Shown here piece by piece: positions 46,716-54,602 of a stretch of 64,000 bases of DNA (position 1 is its first letter; every line of letters starts with the position of its first letter). The notes beneath the pieces were generated by a model. The model saw only the letters and a program-made list of their open reading frames with translations, had not been told where the DNA came from and did no database searches. Both the position numbers and the translations under genes were made by a program. Source of the DNA: Novosphingobium cyanobacteriorum (lineage in GTDB: Bacteria; Pseudomonadota; Alphaproteobacteria; Sphingomonadales; Sphingomonadaceae); assembly GCF_029436685.1 (NCBI RefSeq), contig NZ_JAROCY010000007.1:1-64000 (forward strand), written 5' to 3'.

Positions 46716-47722
46716 GCCGCGAAGCTCCCTTGAAGATCCCTGGCGGGTGCGTCGGTGCGGACGGCCCAGCGCAGGGTGGCGGAACGCGCGCGGGGATTGC
46801 GCGCCTCTTCCGCGGGTGTCGGACGGATCGCCGCGGAAGGTTTCCCGAAGGCGGGGCTTACGGCGGATGCGATCTGCGGCAGGTGGCGCGATCCGGCGGG
46901 CATCGATCCCGATGCTTCGCGCAGGAACTGCTTGACGATGCGGTCTTCCAGGCTGTGGAAGCTGACCACGGCCAGCCGCCCGCCCGGTGCCAGCACGCGC
47001 TCTGCGGCGGCAAGCCCGGCCACCAGCTCGTCCAGTTCACCGTTGATGTGGATGCGCACCGCCTGGAAGCTGCGGGTTGCAGGGTCCTTGGGCGCACCCT
47101 TGCCCCGTGCTTCGGGCCGCCAGCCCAATGCCTTGCGGACAACGGCGGCAAACTGCCCGGTGGTGGAAAGGGGGCGCGCGGCGACAATGGCCCGCGCGAT
47201 CCGGCGCGACTGACGCTCTTCCCCGTAACGGTAGAGGACGTCGGCAATTTCCCCCTCATCGGCTTCATTCAGGAAATCGGCCGCGCTGGGCCCTTCCTGG
47301 GACATCCGCATGTCTAGGGGGCCGTCGCTGGAAAACGCAAATCCGCGCTCCGCCTGGTCCAGCTGCATCGAGGATACGCCGATGTCGAAGACCACGCCCT
47401 GAACCCGCGCAATTCCGGCCTCCGCAAGTCCTTCCGCCAGTTCGGAAAAACGCCGGGGATGGAGAACCAGACGCACAGGTTGTCCACAGGTTTCTCCCCA
47501 GAGCCGCCCGGCCGCCACCGCATCGGGATCGCGGTCGAAGGCATGGACGGTCGCACCCGAATCCAGCAGCGCGCGAGTGTAGCCGCCGGCACCGAACGTG
47601 GCGTCCACGACCAGGTCACCCGGCGCAGGTGAAAGCGCGGCCAAGACCTCGTCAAGCAGCACCGGAACGTGCGGCGCGCGCGGATCGGGAAACACGGGGG
47701 TGGCGGGGGTTTCGGGGGTCAC
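46712..47722 (-). CDS. rsmH: 16S rRNA (cytosine-1402-N4)-methyltransferase
   Basis: A 336-residue SAM-dependent enzyme, formerly Mra[21 protein letters not shown] leads to the SAM loop [18 protein letters not shown]. Further family texts are [18 protein letters not shown] and [21 protein letters not shown] [33 protein letters not shown] is near the end. The start is a GTG overlapping the mraZ stop as GTGA. It methylates C1402 in the 30S decoding centre. Confidence 0.96.
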   Translation of the reverse strand: MTPETPATPVFPDPRAPHVPVLLDEVLAALSPAPGDLVVDATFGAGGYTRALLDSGATVHAFDRDPDAVAAGRLWGETCGQPVRLVLHPRRFSELAEGLAEAGIARVQGVVFDIGVSSMQLDQAERGFAFSSDGPLDMRMSQEGPSAADFLNEADEGEIADVLYRYGEERQSRRIARAIVAARPLSTTGQFAAVVRKALGWRPEARGKGAPKDPATRSFQAVRIHINGELDELVAGLAAAERVLAPGGRLAVVSFHSLEDRIVKQFLREASGSMPAGSRHLPQIASAVSPAFGKPSAAIRPTPAEEARNPRARSATLRWAVRTDAPARDLQGSFAA

Positions 47723-48219
47723 TTGCGCTTCCCCTTGGCCGCAGCCTCGGCCATCAGCGCGCGGCAGGTCGCCTTGGCGCTGTCCCAGCCGGGACCCATT
47801 TCGAACAGCACTTCGGGCGACCAGATCGTGAACGACGATCCGCCGCCATGGAAATACAGCGCATCGCCGATTGCGGCCTGTTCGCCCAGGTGGTCGGGCA
47901 GGACGAAGCGACCGGACTCATCGAAAGAGGTGCGGATGAAGCCATAGAGCTGCGCCGCACGCATGTCGGGATCGAAGTCCTCGCCACGCTGCAGGGCCAC
48001 GGCTTCCTCGTGCGCGATCTGGTCGGCAAAGCTTTCGGCGCGGGACAGGCCGAACCCGACAAGGCAGGGATGCTTGGCGTGCTTGTCGAGGCAGAGGATG
48101 CGCTGGTCGCCAGAGGCGGTTTTCACGGTGGCACGAAAATCTGCAGGGAGGACAAAGCGGCTCTTCTCGCCACGCGGCGAAAAGCCCTGCCCCCAATAAT
48201 TTGACGGAATTCCCGTCAC
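47719..48219 (-). CDS. mraZ: Transcriptional regulator MraZ
   Basis: A 166-residue double AbrB/SpoVT-fold protein, first gene of the dcw cluster. The two MraZ half-repeats appear as [13 protein letters not shown] and then [21 protein letters not shown]. It is divergent from E. coli MraZ (152 residues) in its first half. A GTG at 48219 starts the frame; no in-frame ATG is nearby. MraZ represses its own operon through short direct repeats upstream, and such repeats are visible at 48334-48368. Confidence 0.9.
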   Translation of the reverse strand: MTGIPSNYWGQGFSPRGEKSRFVLPADFRATVKTASGDQRILCLDKHAKHPCLVGFGLSRAESFADQIAHEEAVALQRGEDFDPDMRAAQLYGFIRTSFDESGRFVLPDHLGEQAAIGDALYFHGGGSSFTIWSPEVLFEMGPGWDSAKATCRALMAEAAAKGKRK

Positions 48220-48541
48220 CCCTGCACCCCGACCAGCCCCGACACAAATCTCCCGTCCCGGCAGGCGCTATGCGCCGCCGACCATCCCCCGCGGATGCGA
48301 CATGGAGTTCGTCCCGATGGACAAGTGATAACCCGGGACAGCGCGGGCTACAACGGGAAAATGCGGGAAAACACGTCCAATCGTTGATTCCACGCAGTCT
48401 TTTTCGATGAATCGATAACCATCACCGTCGTTGCATGAAATTGCCATCCAAGGAATCCCAAGGATTCCCGCAGGACTCGCCCCGCCTGCCTGCGCAGGCC
48501 CCGCTCCGATCCCGTAATTTCCCGTGATTGGCCCTGCCGGT
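48220..48541. other. mraZ upstream region
   Basis: A 322-bp gap with no gene. It contains the CGGGN array at 48334-48368, a pair TCCCA-N5-TCCCG at 48456-48470 and a pair TCCCG-N5-TCCCG at 48510-48524. The dcw promoter is expected here; no unambiguous -35/-10 pair was recognised. Confidence 0.7.
48334..48368. promoter_or_regulatory. Candidate MraZ operator: four CGGGN repeats at exact 10-bp period
   Basis: CGGGA (48334-48338), CGGGC (48344-48348), CGGGA (48354-48358) and CGGGA (48364-48368) are separated by exactly five bases each. E. coli MraZ binds three TGGGN repeats with five-base spacers, so the architecture matches with T replaced by C. The repeats read in the opposite orientation to mraZ and lie about 115-150 bases before its start codon. 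Confidence 0.65.
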
Positions 48542-49225
48542 TCAACCGGTGAAGGCGCGGTCCAGCAGGGCCTGCAATTGCAGGGCGGATGGTGCCGGAT
48601 CATCCACCGGCTCAAGCAGCGCGGCATCGGCCACGATCGTCGCTTTTCCGCGGCCTGCATGGCATTCAGCCACCAGTCCGCCCTGCCCGATCCGGCATTG
48701 CGCCACCCCGCCGGGGCGCAGCCGCAACTGGCCGGCAAGGTTCACCGGCACGGCGCTTCCCGCAATTTCCCGCAGGCCGCCCGGCTGGCTCTCGTCAAAG
48801 GTCAGTTCCAGCCCCCAGCGCGCCAGGATAGGGGACAGCAGCACCACATCCTGCGGTCGCCGCCGGTCACCGATCGGAAATGCGCTTTCCCAGGTCAGCA
48901 TCGGATCGGCGAAGACCAGCACCCGCCCGCCGCCCTGCACCCAGGCATCCAGCGCCACGTTCTCGCGCGCGGAAAGGGCGCGCGGCTGCGCCAGCACCAG
49001 CAGGCGCAGGCCGCGCAGGTCATCCAGCGTATCCAGTGGCTTCACGCGATAGCGCCGCTCCAGCGCCGCCCTGGCCCAATGCGGCGGCGCTTCGGCAGAA
49101 AGCTGTGCGGCCACATCGGGCGCTTCGGCCCACAGGATCGGCAGCGTGGTGAACAGGCCCAGCGCGGGCCGCGCCGCATCGGCACGCGCCGCCTGCCAGC
49201 GCAGCACGCCAACCACGATCAGCAC
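48542..49225 (-). CDS. GldG/DUF4350-like membrane-anchored protein
   Basis: At least 227 residues, of a type related to GldG, an accessory of ABC transporters. The soluble part has TTLPILWAEAPDVAAQL, RLLVLAQPRALSARENVALD and WVQGGGRVLVFADPMLTW. From the GTG at 49225 the N-terminal anchor is cut short. Read from a CTG at 49276 (overlapping the upstream stop as CTGA), the protein gains HRRRWWLAAIAAF and a complete membrane helix. The true start is therefore uncertain. It follows the small gene at 49273-49647 on the same strand, and together they form a likely two-gene operon. Function unknown. Confidence 0.7.
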   Translation of the reverse strand: MLIVVGVLRWQAARADAARPALGLFTTLPILWAEAPDVAAQLSAEAPPHWARAALERRYRVKPLDTLDDLRGLRLLVLAQPRALSARENVALDAWVQGGGRVLVFADPMLTWESAFPIGDRRRPQDVVLLSPILARWGLELTFDESQPGGLREIAGSAVPVNLAGQLRLRPGGVAQCRIGQGGLVAECHAGRGKATIVADAALLEPVDDPAPSALQLQALLDRAFTG

Positions 49226-49272
49226 CGCAAAGGCGGCAATGGCCGCCAGCCACCAGCGTCGTCTGTGAAAGG

Positions 49273-49647
49273 TCAGTGGTTCTGCCCGCCCTTGGGCGCA
49301 GGCGACGGCGTTGGGGTCTTCGCCCCCACCGGCAGTTCCGGGGCCACGCCCATGTCCACCAGCGGATCGTTGGCCTGCGCCGCGCTGGCGCTTGCCGTCG
49401 GCATGGCGGCGGTGGCGTCGATCTGCTGCGCGCGGTCCATGATCACGTTGGCGAGGCTGACCAGCAGCAGCATCCCGGCAAGGCCGAACAGGCCCACCTG
49501 CAGCCGGTGCACCGCCTGCGTGCGCAGTTCGCGTGTGTTCGGCGCTTTCAGGTGGACCGGGCCGGCCGGCGCGCTTTCAGCGGGGGCAAACGCCCCCCCG
49601 GCAAACCCGCGATTGTCCCGTCCGGGGATCTTGTCGAAGAAACCCAT
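49273..49647 (-). CDS. Small single-pass membrane protein, unknown function
   Basis: A 124-residue protein. After a Gly/Ala/Pro-rich N-terminus (MGFFDKIPGRDN) comes a basic stretch and one membrane helix at about residues 50-70 (VGLFGLAGMLLLVSLANVIM). A Pro/Ala-rich tail ends in PKGGQNH. The orientation suggests a periplasmic C-terminus. It is followed by the GldG-like gene with a possible CTGA overlap, and preceded by cysteine synthase 15 bases upstream. The likely role is partnership with the GldG-like protein; this is inference from gene order. Confidence 0.65.
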   Translation of the reverse strand: MGFFDKIPGRDNRGFAGGAFAPAESAPAGPVHLKAPNTRELRTQAVHRLQVGLFGLAGMLLLVSLANVIMDRAQQIDATAAMPTASASAAQANDPLVDMGVAPELPVGAKTPTPSPAPKGGQNH

Positions 49648-49662
49648 GCCCGGGCTTTTAGC

Positions 49663-50661
49663 TCATTCCTTCAGCCAGGGGAATACCGGCAAACCTTTGG
49701 CCTCAAGCCAGGCCGGATTGTAGAGCGAGGAGAGGTAGCGGAAGCCGGTGTCGCACAGGATCGTCGCCACCCGGCTCCCCTTGCCCAGCTGCTTGGCCAG
49801 CGCCACCGCGCCCGCCACGTTGATCCCGCTGGAAAGGCCCAGGCACAGCCCTTCCTCGGCCAGCAGGCGGGTTACCCAATACAGCCCTTCCTCGTCGGAA
49901 ATGCGGAACTGCGTGTCGATCGGCGCGCCTTCCAGGTTGGCGGTGATGCGGCCCTGCCCGATGCCCTCGGCCACGGAAGACCCTTCCGGCTTCAGCTCGC
50001 CATTGGCGTAGTAGTTATACAGCGCGGCCCCGTGGGGATCGGTCAGCGCGATGGTGATGTCGTCGCGGAATTCCTTGAGGCCAAGGCCCGTCCCGGCAAT
50101 CGTGCCGCCGGTGCCCGCCGCGCAGGTGAAGCCGTCGATCCGCCCCTCCATCTGCGCCCAGATTTCCGGTGCGGTGCTTTCGATATGCGCGCGGCGGTTG
50201 GCGATGTTGTCAAACTGGTTGGCCCAGATCGCCCCTTCCGTCTCCTCGGCAATCCGGCGCGAGGTGTGGACGAAGTGCCCCGGATTGCTGAACGGCGCGG
50301 CCGGCACCAGCACCAGTTCCGCCCGCAGCGCGCGCAGCGTGTCCATCTTCTCGCGCGATTGCGTTTCCGGCATCACGATCACGGTCTTGTAGCCCAGCGC
50401 ATTGGCCACCAGCGCAAGGCCGATCCCGGTGTTGCCCGCGGTGCCTTCCACGATCGTCCCGCCCGGCTGCAGCAGGCCCCTGGCCTCGGCATCGCGCACG
50501 ATCCACAGCGCGGCCCGGTCCTTTACCGAGGCGCCGGGGTTGGCGAATTCGCACTTGCCATAGATTTCGGCCCCGGCGGCCTCGCTCGGTCCCTTCAGCA
50601 GGACGAGCGGGGTGTTGCCGATGAGCGAGAGGGTGTCGGGAAGGGAAGTGGTCACGGTCAT
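49663..50661 (-). CDS. cysK: Cysteine synthase A (O-acetylserine sulfhydrylase)
   Basis: A 332-residue PLP enzyme. NPGASVKDRAAL holds the PLP lysine, GTAGNTGIGLALVA is the substrate loop, and GTGGTIAGTGLGLK binds the phosphate of PLP. The product is cysteine from O-acetylserine and sulfide. The frame reaches 50697, but ATG 50661 begins the conserved sequence. No serine acetyltransferase is nearby. It belongs to the longer alphaproteobacterial CysK type, so a related substrate cannot be excluded. Confidence 0.92.
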   Translation of the reverse strand: MTVTTSLPDTLSLIGNTPLVLLKGPSEAAGAEIYGKCEFANPGASVKDRAALWIVRDAEARGLLQPGGTIVEGTAGNTGIGLALVANALGYKTVIVMPETQSREKMDTLRALRAELVLVPAAPFSNPGHFVHTSRRIAEETEGAIWANQFDNIANRRAHIESTAPEIWAQMEGRIDGFTCAAGTGGTIAGTGLGLKEFRDDITIALTDPHGAALYNYYANGELKPEGSSVAEGIGQGRITANLEGAPIDTQFRISDEEGLYWVTRLLAEEGLCLGLSSGINVAGAVALAKQLGKGSRVATILCDTGFRYLSSLYNPAWLEAKGLPVFPWLKE

Positions 50662-50706
50662 GGTGCGGGAGGTAAGGTTCCCTTGCGCAATCGGCAACGA
50701 AAATGC

Positions 50707-50779
50707 GCTTTCAAACGGCCTAGACCGGCTCTCAACCGCTCTCAGTCGGTTTCAACCCCGCCTCAGTCGCTCTCAATCT
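50707..50779. repeat. Degenerate ~10-bp tandem repeat (GCTCTCAACCG-like)
   Basis: Units resembling GCTCTCAACCG start at about 50707, 50728, 50738, 50748, 50760 and 50769. They sit between cysK and ccmB. Spacing near 10 bp places all copies on one helix face. Confidence 0.6.
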
Positions 50780-50788
50780 ACGCCTTTT

Positions 50789-51463
50789 TCACTCCCGGCC
50801 GGCCCGGATCGCGCCGCCCGCGGCAAAAGGCGCGATCGCCAGCGCGGCAACCGAACTTGCCGCCAGCAGGAACAGACCGCCCTCGCCCCCCGGCTGCAGC
50901 GAGCCTGCGCCGAAGATCAGCAGCGGCACCGCCAGCGGAATCGCCAGCAGCCCGCCCAGCGCGGACCCGGCCCGCAGACCCGCCGTCAACGCCGCAATCG
51001 TCACCCCGATCGCCGCCAGCCCCGGCGTGCCCAGCAGCAGCCCGATCTCGACAAGGCGCAGTTGCGCGCCATCCAGCGACAGCAATCCGGCGGAAATCGG
51101 CGCGGCGAGCATCAGCGGGATGCCGAAGCTGATCCAGTGCGCCACGATCCGCGCCAGCATCAGCGCCTCTTCCGAAAGCCCGCGCAGCGCCCACTGGTCG
51201 AAGAACCCGGCCTCGAGATCGGGCTCAACCAGCCGGTCCAGCGGCAGGATCGCGGCGAGCAGCGCGGCGACCCAGATCACCCCCGCCCCGGTCCGCGCCA
51301 GCAGCCGCGCATCGGGCCCCACGGCAAAGGGATAGAGCATTGCCACCGCCATGAAGAACAGCAGCGGCAACAGCGCCCCGCCCCGCCCCACGCTGCCTTT
51401 CAGCAGCAGGGTCAGGTCCCGGCGGAACACCGCCAGCAGGGCGGGCAGGAAGCGCCCCTTCAT
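50789..51463 (-). CDS. ccmB: Heme exporter permease CcmB
   Basis: A 224-residue membrane protein with six helices, the transmembrane part of the CcmABCDE heme-delivery complex for cytochrome c maturation. FRRDLTLLLKGSVGRGGALLP and the mid-protein LEAGFFDQWALRGLSEE are CcmB-typical. Its ATG overlaps the ccmA stop as ATGA. ccmC, ccmD and ccmE are not adjacent on either side, so the system is split. Confidence 0.92.
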   Translation of the reverse strand: MKGRFLPALLAVFRRDLTLLLKGSVGRGGALLPLLFFMAVAMLYPFAVGPDARLLARTGAGVIWVAALLAAILPLDRLVEPDLEAGFFDQWALRGLSEEALMLARIVAHWISFGIPLMLAAPISAGLLSLDGAQLRLVEIGLLLGTPGLAAIGVTIAALTAGLRAGSALGGLLAIPLAVPLLIFGAGSLQPGGEGGLFLLAASSVAALAIAPFAAGGAIRAGRE

Positions 51464-52050
51464 GGCAGGTGATCCAGCAGCGACAGCGTGCGCAGGCGCG
51501 AAAGGCCCAGCGGCTGGTGCGAGGCGATCACCGCGATCCCGCCCATCGCCCGGTGAGCCTCCACCGCCGCCTGTGCCGCCGCGCCCCAGTGGGTGTCCAG
51601 CCCGTTGAGCGGTTCGTCTAGCAGCCAGATCCGCCCGCCGCTCGCCGCCATGCGCGCCAGCCCGGCGCGCTTGCGCTGCCCGGTGGAAAGATAGCGCACC
51701 GGCACATCGAGCAGATTTTCGAGGCCGAAATCGGCACGCCCCTCACCCGCCCCGTCGATGCGCTGCCAGAAATCGAGCGCATCCTGCAGCGGCAGGTGCA
51801 TGTCGAGCGCAGGGCGCTCGTCGGACAGTGCGATCTGCCCGGTGCTTTCGACATGGCCGTGATAGGGGCGCAGCAATCCGCACAGGATGCGGATCAGGCT
51901 GGACTTGCCGATGCCGTTGGGCCCGGCCAGGTGCAGTGCATCGCCGGGGGCAAGTTCGAACGACACGCCCTTGAACAGGATGCGATCCCCCCGCCGACAG
52001 GCGATGTCATAGGCGGCGAGCCTTGCGCCGTTGTTGAGGCCGGGTTGCAT
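51460..52050 (-). CDS. ccmA: Heme exporter ATPase CcmA
   Basis: A 196-residue ABC ATPase. Walker A is [10 protein letters not shown], the signature is [13 protein letters not shown] (about residues 128-140), and Walker B is [12 protein letters not shown]. Together with CcmB it drives release of heme-CcmE. It starts ATG 52050 and is coupled to ccmB by ATGA. Confidence 0.94.
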   Translation of the reverse strand: MQPGLNNGARLAAYDIACRRGDRILFKGVSFELAPGDALHLAGPNGIGKSSLIRILCGLLRPYHGHVESTGQIALSDERPALDMHLPLQDALDFWQRIDGAGEGRADFGLENLLDVPVRYLSTGQRKRAGLARMAASGGRIWLLDEPLNGLDTHWGAAAQAAVEAHRAMGGIAVIASHQPLGLSRLRTLSLLDHLP

Positions 52051-52124
52051 CGTTCACGCCGATAGGGGAAAGCACGGCACCTGCCAAGCAGGCCGCCCGC
52101 AAAGGGCAAGACGGAGAGCACGCC

Positions 52125-52415
52125 ATGACCATCGCCCGCCTGACCGACGCCGAACGCGACGCCGCGCTCGCCAGCCTGCCGGGCTGGACCCTGCGCGAAG
52201 ACGGCCTGGCCATCTGCCGGACCTTCCGCTTCGCCGACTTTGCGCAGGCCTTCGCCTTCATGACCCGCGTCGCCATCGTCGCCGAAAAGGCCGACCACCA
52301 CCCCGAATGGTTCAACGTCTACAACCGCGTGGAGGTGACGCTGACCACGCATGACGCAGACGGCCTTTCCAAGCGCGACGTGGCGCTGGCGAGGGAGATG
52401 GACGGGTTCGCCTAG
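52125..52415 (+). CDS. phhB: Pterin-4a-carbinolamine dehydratase
   Basis: A 96-residue DCoH/PhhB protein that recycles the hydroxylated pterin cofactor. The characteristic stretch [20 protein letters not shown] carries the catalytic His pair. GGAGAG lies six bases before the ATG. It is transcribed away from ccmA, with a 74-base divergent spacer, and converges with an SDR gene. No phenylalanine hydroxylase gene is seen in the window. Confidence 0.94.
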   Translation: MTIARLTDAERDAALASLPGWTLREDGLAICRTFRFADFAQAFAFMTRVAIVAEKADHHPEWFNVYNRVEVTLTTHDADGLSKRDVALAREMDGFA

Positions 52416-52420
52416 ATCGG

Positions 52421-52454
52421 TCCTCCCATTTTCACGAAGTGCAAATGGGGAGGA
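52421..52454. terminator. Bidirectional hairpin between phhB and the SDR gene
   Basis: TCCTCCCATTT (52421-52431) and AAATGGGGAGGA (52443-52454) pair except for one extra G. It lies between two convergent genes and resembles the GGGGAGGG-type REP units seen elsewhere. Confidence 0.65.
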
Positions 52455-52464
52455 TCAGCACAGG

Positions 52465-53262
52465 CTATCCCATCACCCCCCGGCCCTTCATCTGCTTGCG
52501 CAGCATTCCCGGGGCCCAGCGGGAAAAGAAGGCGAGGCGCTGGGCGGTCTTGCCCACGGTGGTGTGGAGTTTCTCGCCGTGGACGGCGGCCCATGCCGCG
52601 TCCGCGACGGTGCTGGCGGGGGTAATTTCCAGCCCCGCGCCGACGACCTGGCTGCGCACGTCGTGGTTGCTGCCACGGTTGGGCGCATGATCGAGCAGCG
52701 GGGTTTCGATGAAGCCGGGCATCAGGTCTCGCACCCGGATGCCGTCTGCCGCCCATTCGCCATCAAGGCTTTCAGTAATGGCGCGCACGCCGAACTTGGT
52801 GGCGCAATAGACCGACATGCCGGGTGAGCCATAGAGCCCCGCTGCGCTGGCGGTGTTGAGCAGGCACGCCCCCGGCCCTGCGGCCTTGAGGTAAGGATAG
52901 GCCGCCTGCGCGCCGAACAGGACGCCTTTGAGATTGATGTCCAACGTGCGCTCGATCTCGTCGGTGGCAAGATCGGCCAGCGGACCGCCGATGGGAATGC
53001 CCGCGTTGTTGAACAGCACATCGATGCGCCCGCCCGAACTTTCCGCAAAGGCAGACAGCGCGGCATCCCAGCCTGCGCGGTCGCGCACGTCCAGCTTCAC
53101 GAAGAAGCACGTTCCCGCCGGCAGCATCGCGGCGGTCTGCGCCATGCCGGATTCGCTGATATCGCCCAGCCCGACCATCCAGCCCTGCGCGGCGAACTTA
53201 ACCGCCACGGCCCTGCCAATGCCCGATCCGCCCCCGGTAATGAAAATCGCCTTACGCACCAT
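52465..53262 (-). CDS. Short-chain dehydrogenase/reductase
   Basis: A 265-residue classical SDR. The cofactor loop is FITGGGSGIGRAVAV, then NNAGIPIGGPLADL, and the catalytic Ser/Tyr/Lys appear in LLNTASAAGLYG and YCATKFGVRAIT. GGAGAG lies about nine bases before ATG 53262. The substrate cannot be told; the C-terminus (GMLRKQMKGRGVMG) is like oxidoreductases acting on lipids or steroids. A longer frame to 53592 is antisense to the AlkA gene. Confidence 0.88.
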   Translation of the reverse strand: MVRKAIFITGGGSGIGRAVAVKFAAQGWMVGLGDISESGMAQTAAMLPAGTCFFVKLDVRDRAGWDAALSAFAESSGGRIDVLFNNAGIPIGGPLADLATDEIERTLDINLKGVLFGAQAAYPYLKAAGPGACLLNTASAAGLYGSPGMSVYCATKFGVRAITESLDGEWAADGIRVRDLMPGFIETPLLDHAPNRGSNHDVRSQVVGAGLEITPASTVADAAWAAVHGEKLHTTVGKTAQRLAFFSRWAPGMLRKQMKGRGVMG

Positions 53263-53329
53263 GCCGTTGCACTCTCCCCAGTTATCGCGGCGATACTTGC
53301 ACGAATGTAAGCAGAGCGAAAGTACCGGC

Positions 53330-53947
53330 TTAAAGCGCAGGGTTGTTGTAGCAATGCCAGGTGAAGATCGCCGCCGCGCCCCGGTGTGGGCGCCAGTCTT
53401 CGGCCAGCGCGCGCGTGGTTTTCTCGTCGGGCCGCTCCGGCAGGCCAAGCAGCTTGCCCAGCCCCACCTGCACGGCGAGGTCTCCGGCTGGCCAGATATC
53501 GGGCCGTCCTTCGGCAAACAGCAGGTAGATTTCCGCCGACCAGCGCCCGATGCCCTTGATGCGGGTGAGTTGGGCGATGGCTTCCTCGTCATCAGCCGGC
53601 AGGCGATCCAGATCGAGTTCGCCCGCCGTCACCAGTTCGCACAGCGACCGCGCATAGCCCTGCTTCTGTCGTGAAAGGCCGCAGGCGCGCAGCGAATCGA
53701 AATCGGCGGCGAGCAGGTCATGCGCGGGCAGGTCTTCCCCCAGGAGTGCCTCAAGCTTGTTCCACACCGATGCTGCAGCCGAGACGCTGACCTGCTGGCC
53801 CACGATGGTGCGCAGCAAGGTGCGATAGCCGGTGGGCCGGATGCGCGGTTCGGGATGGCCGACGCGTGCCACTGCCGCACCGATGGCGGGGTTGCGGGTG
53901 GCAATGAAGTCCAGCCCTTCGGCGATCTGCGCGGCGCTGAGCCCCAT
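53330..53947 (-). CDS. AlkA-type DNA-3-methyladenine glycosylase
   Basis: A 205-residue HhH-GPD glycosylase for alkylated bases. The hairpin-helix-hairpin is LTRIKGIGRWSAEIYLL (127-143), followed by the catalytic Asp D156 in WPAGDLAV. An early TGYRTLLRTIVGQQVSVSAA marks AlkA/MAG relatives. AAGGA lies eight bases before ATG 53947; an ATG six codons earlier is less well served. The N-terminal regulatory half of E. coli AlkA is absent. It is divergent from the ferredoxin gene. Confidence 0.9.
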   Translation of the reverse strand: MGLSAAQIAEGLDFIATRNPAIGAAVARVGHPEPRIRPTGYRTLLRTIVGQQVSVSAAASVWNKLEALLGEDLPAHDLLAADFDSLRACGLSRQKQGYARSLCELVTAGELDLDRLPADDEEAIAQLTRIKGIGRWSAEIYLLFAEGRPDIWPAGDLAVQVGLGKLLGLPERPDEKTTRALAEDWRPHRGAAAIFTWHCYNNPAL

Positions 53948-54073
53948 CGGCGTATCCTTTTTCATCAGATGGGCAATGTGTGGCCAGATATCCTTGCCAA
54001 AGACCCATGCAGACGATAGCAGCCGCGCCCAAAGGCGAACAGAGGGGGCCTGCCCCGCAAGGAGACTTGGACA

Positions 54074-54391
54074 ATGCCGAAGCTGATTGTTGTGGACCGT
54101 TCGGGTGCAGAAAAGACCGTTGACGCCGATGCCGGTCTGTCGGTGATGGAAGCCATTCGCGACAACGGCTTCGATGAGCTGCTGGCGCTGTGCGGCGGAT
54201 GCTGCTCGTGCGCAACCTGCCACGTCTATGTCGACCCTGCTTTCGCCGACAAGATCTCGCCGATGAGCGAGGACGAGAGCGACCTGCTCGACAGTTCGGA
54301 CCACCGCAACGAAACCTCGCGCCTTTCGTGCCAGGTGCAGCTGACCGACGCGCTTGAAGGCCTGCGCGTGACGATCGCGCCGGAAGACTGA
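54074..54391 (+). CDS. [2Fe-2S] ferredoxin, adrenodoxin type
   Basis: A 105-residue ferredoxin. The cluster is bound by C40, C46, C49 and C86 (C-x5-C-x2-C pattern in [15 protein letters not shown], and LSCQV). Two extra cysteines (C43, C44) sit in the loop, as in several sphingomonad ferredoxins that pair with cytochrome P450 or dioxygenase reductases. AAGGAG is nine bases before the ATG. A strong terminator follows at 54423, so it is monocistronic. No P450 or reductase is nearby. Confidence 0.93.
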   Translation: MPKLIVVDRSGAEKTVDADAGLSVMEAIRDNGFDELLALCGGCCSCATCHVYVDPAFADKISPMSEDESDLLDSSDHRNETSRLSCQVQLTDALEGLRVTIAPED

Positions 54392-54422
54392 TTTTCCTGC
54401 CCCATCGGGCAAGGTGACAGAC

Positions 54423-54457
54423 AAAAGGCCCGCTTCCTGACGGAAGCGGGCCTTTTT
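54423..54457 (+). terminator. Rho-independent terminator of the ferredoxin gene
   Basis: A 15-bp perfect stem (54423-54437 and 54442-54456), containing AGGCCCGCTTCC and GGAAGCGGGCCT, has a four-base loop and is followed by a T run (54453-54457). Confidence 0.95.
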
Positions 54458-54509
54458 CGTGCGCAAAAGCCTGTGCGCCATTTTTGCAACGCAGCATAAC
54501 GCGATGAAT

Positions 54510-54528
54510 TGTGACCCTAAGCGTCACA
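54510..54528. promoter_or_regulatory. Dyad upstream of the TonB receptor gene
   Basis: TGTGAC (54510-54515) and GTCACA (54523-54528) form a perfect dyad with a 7-base centre, 75-93 bases before the receptor start. It is not CRP-spaced. The regulator is unknown. Confidence 0.4.
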
Positions 54529-54602
54529 GAAACAACATCATTCTGAAAAACACCCCTCTTAGCAGCCGCCGCATCACCAAGGCTCTATGAGGGAGTTTTA
54601 CA

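Noticed and set aside
54510..54528. CRP site upstream of the TonB receptor
   Set aside because: TGTGA and TCACA are nine bases apart here, while CRP requires six.
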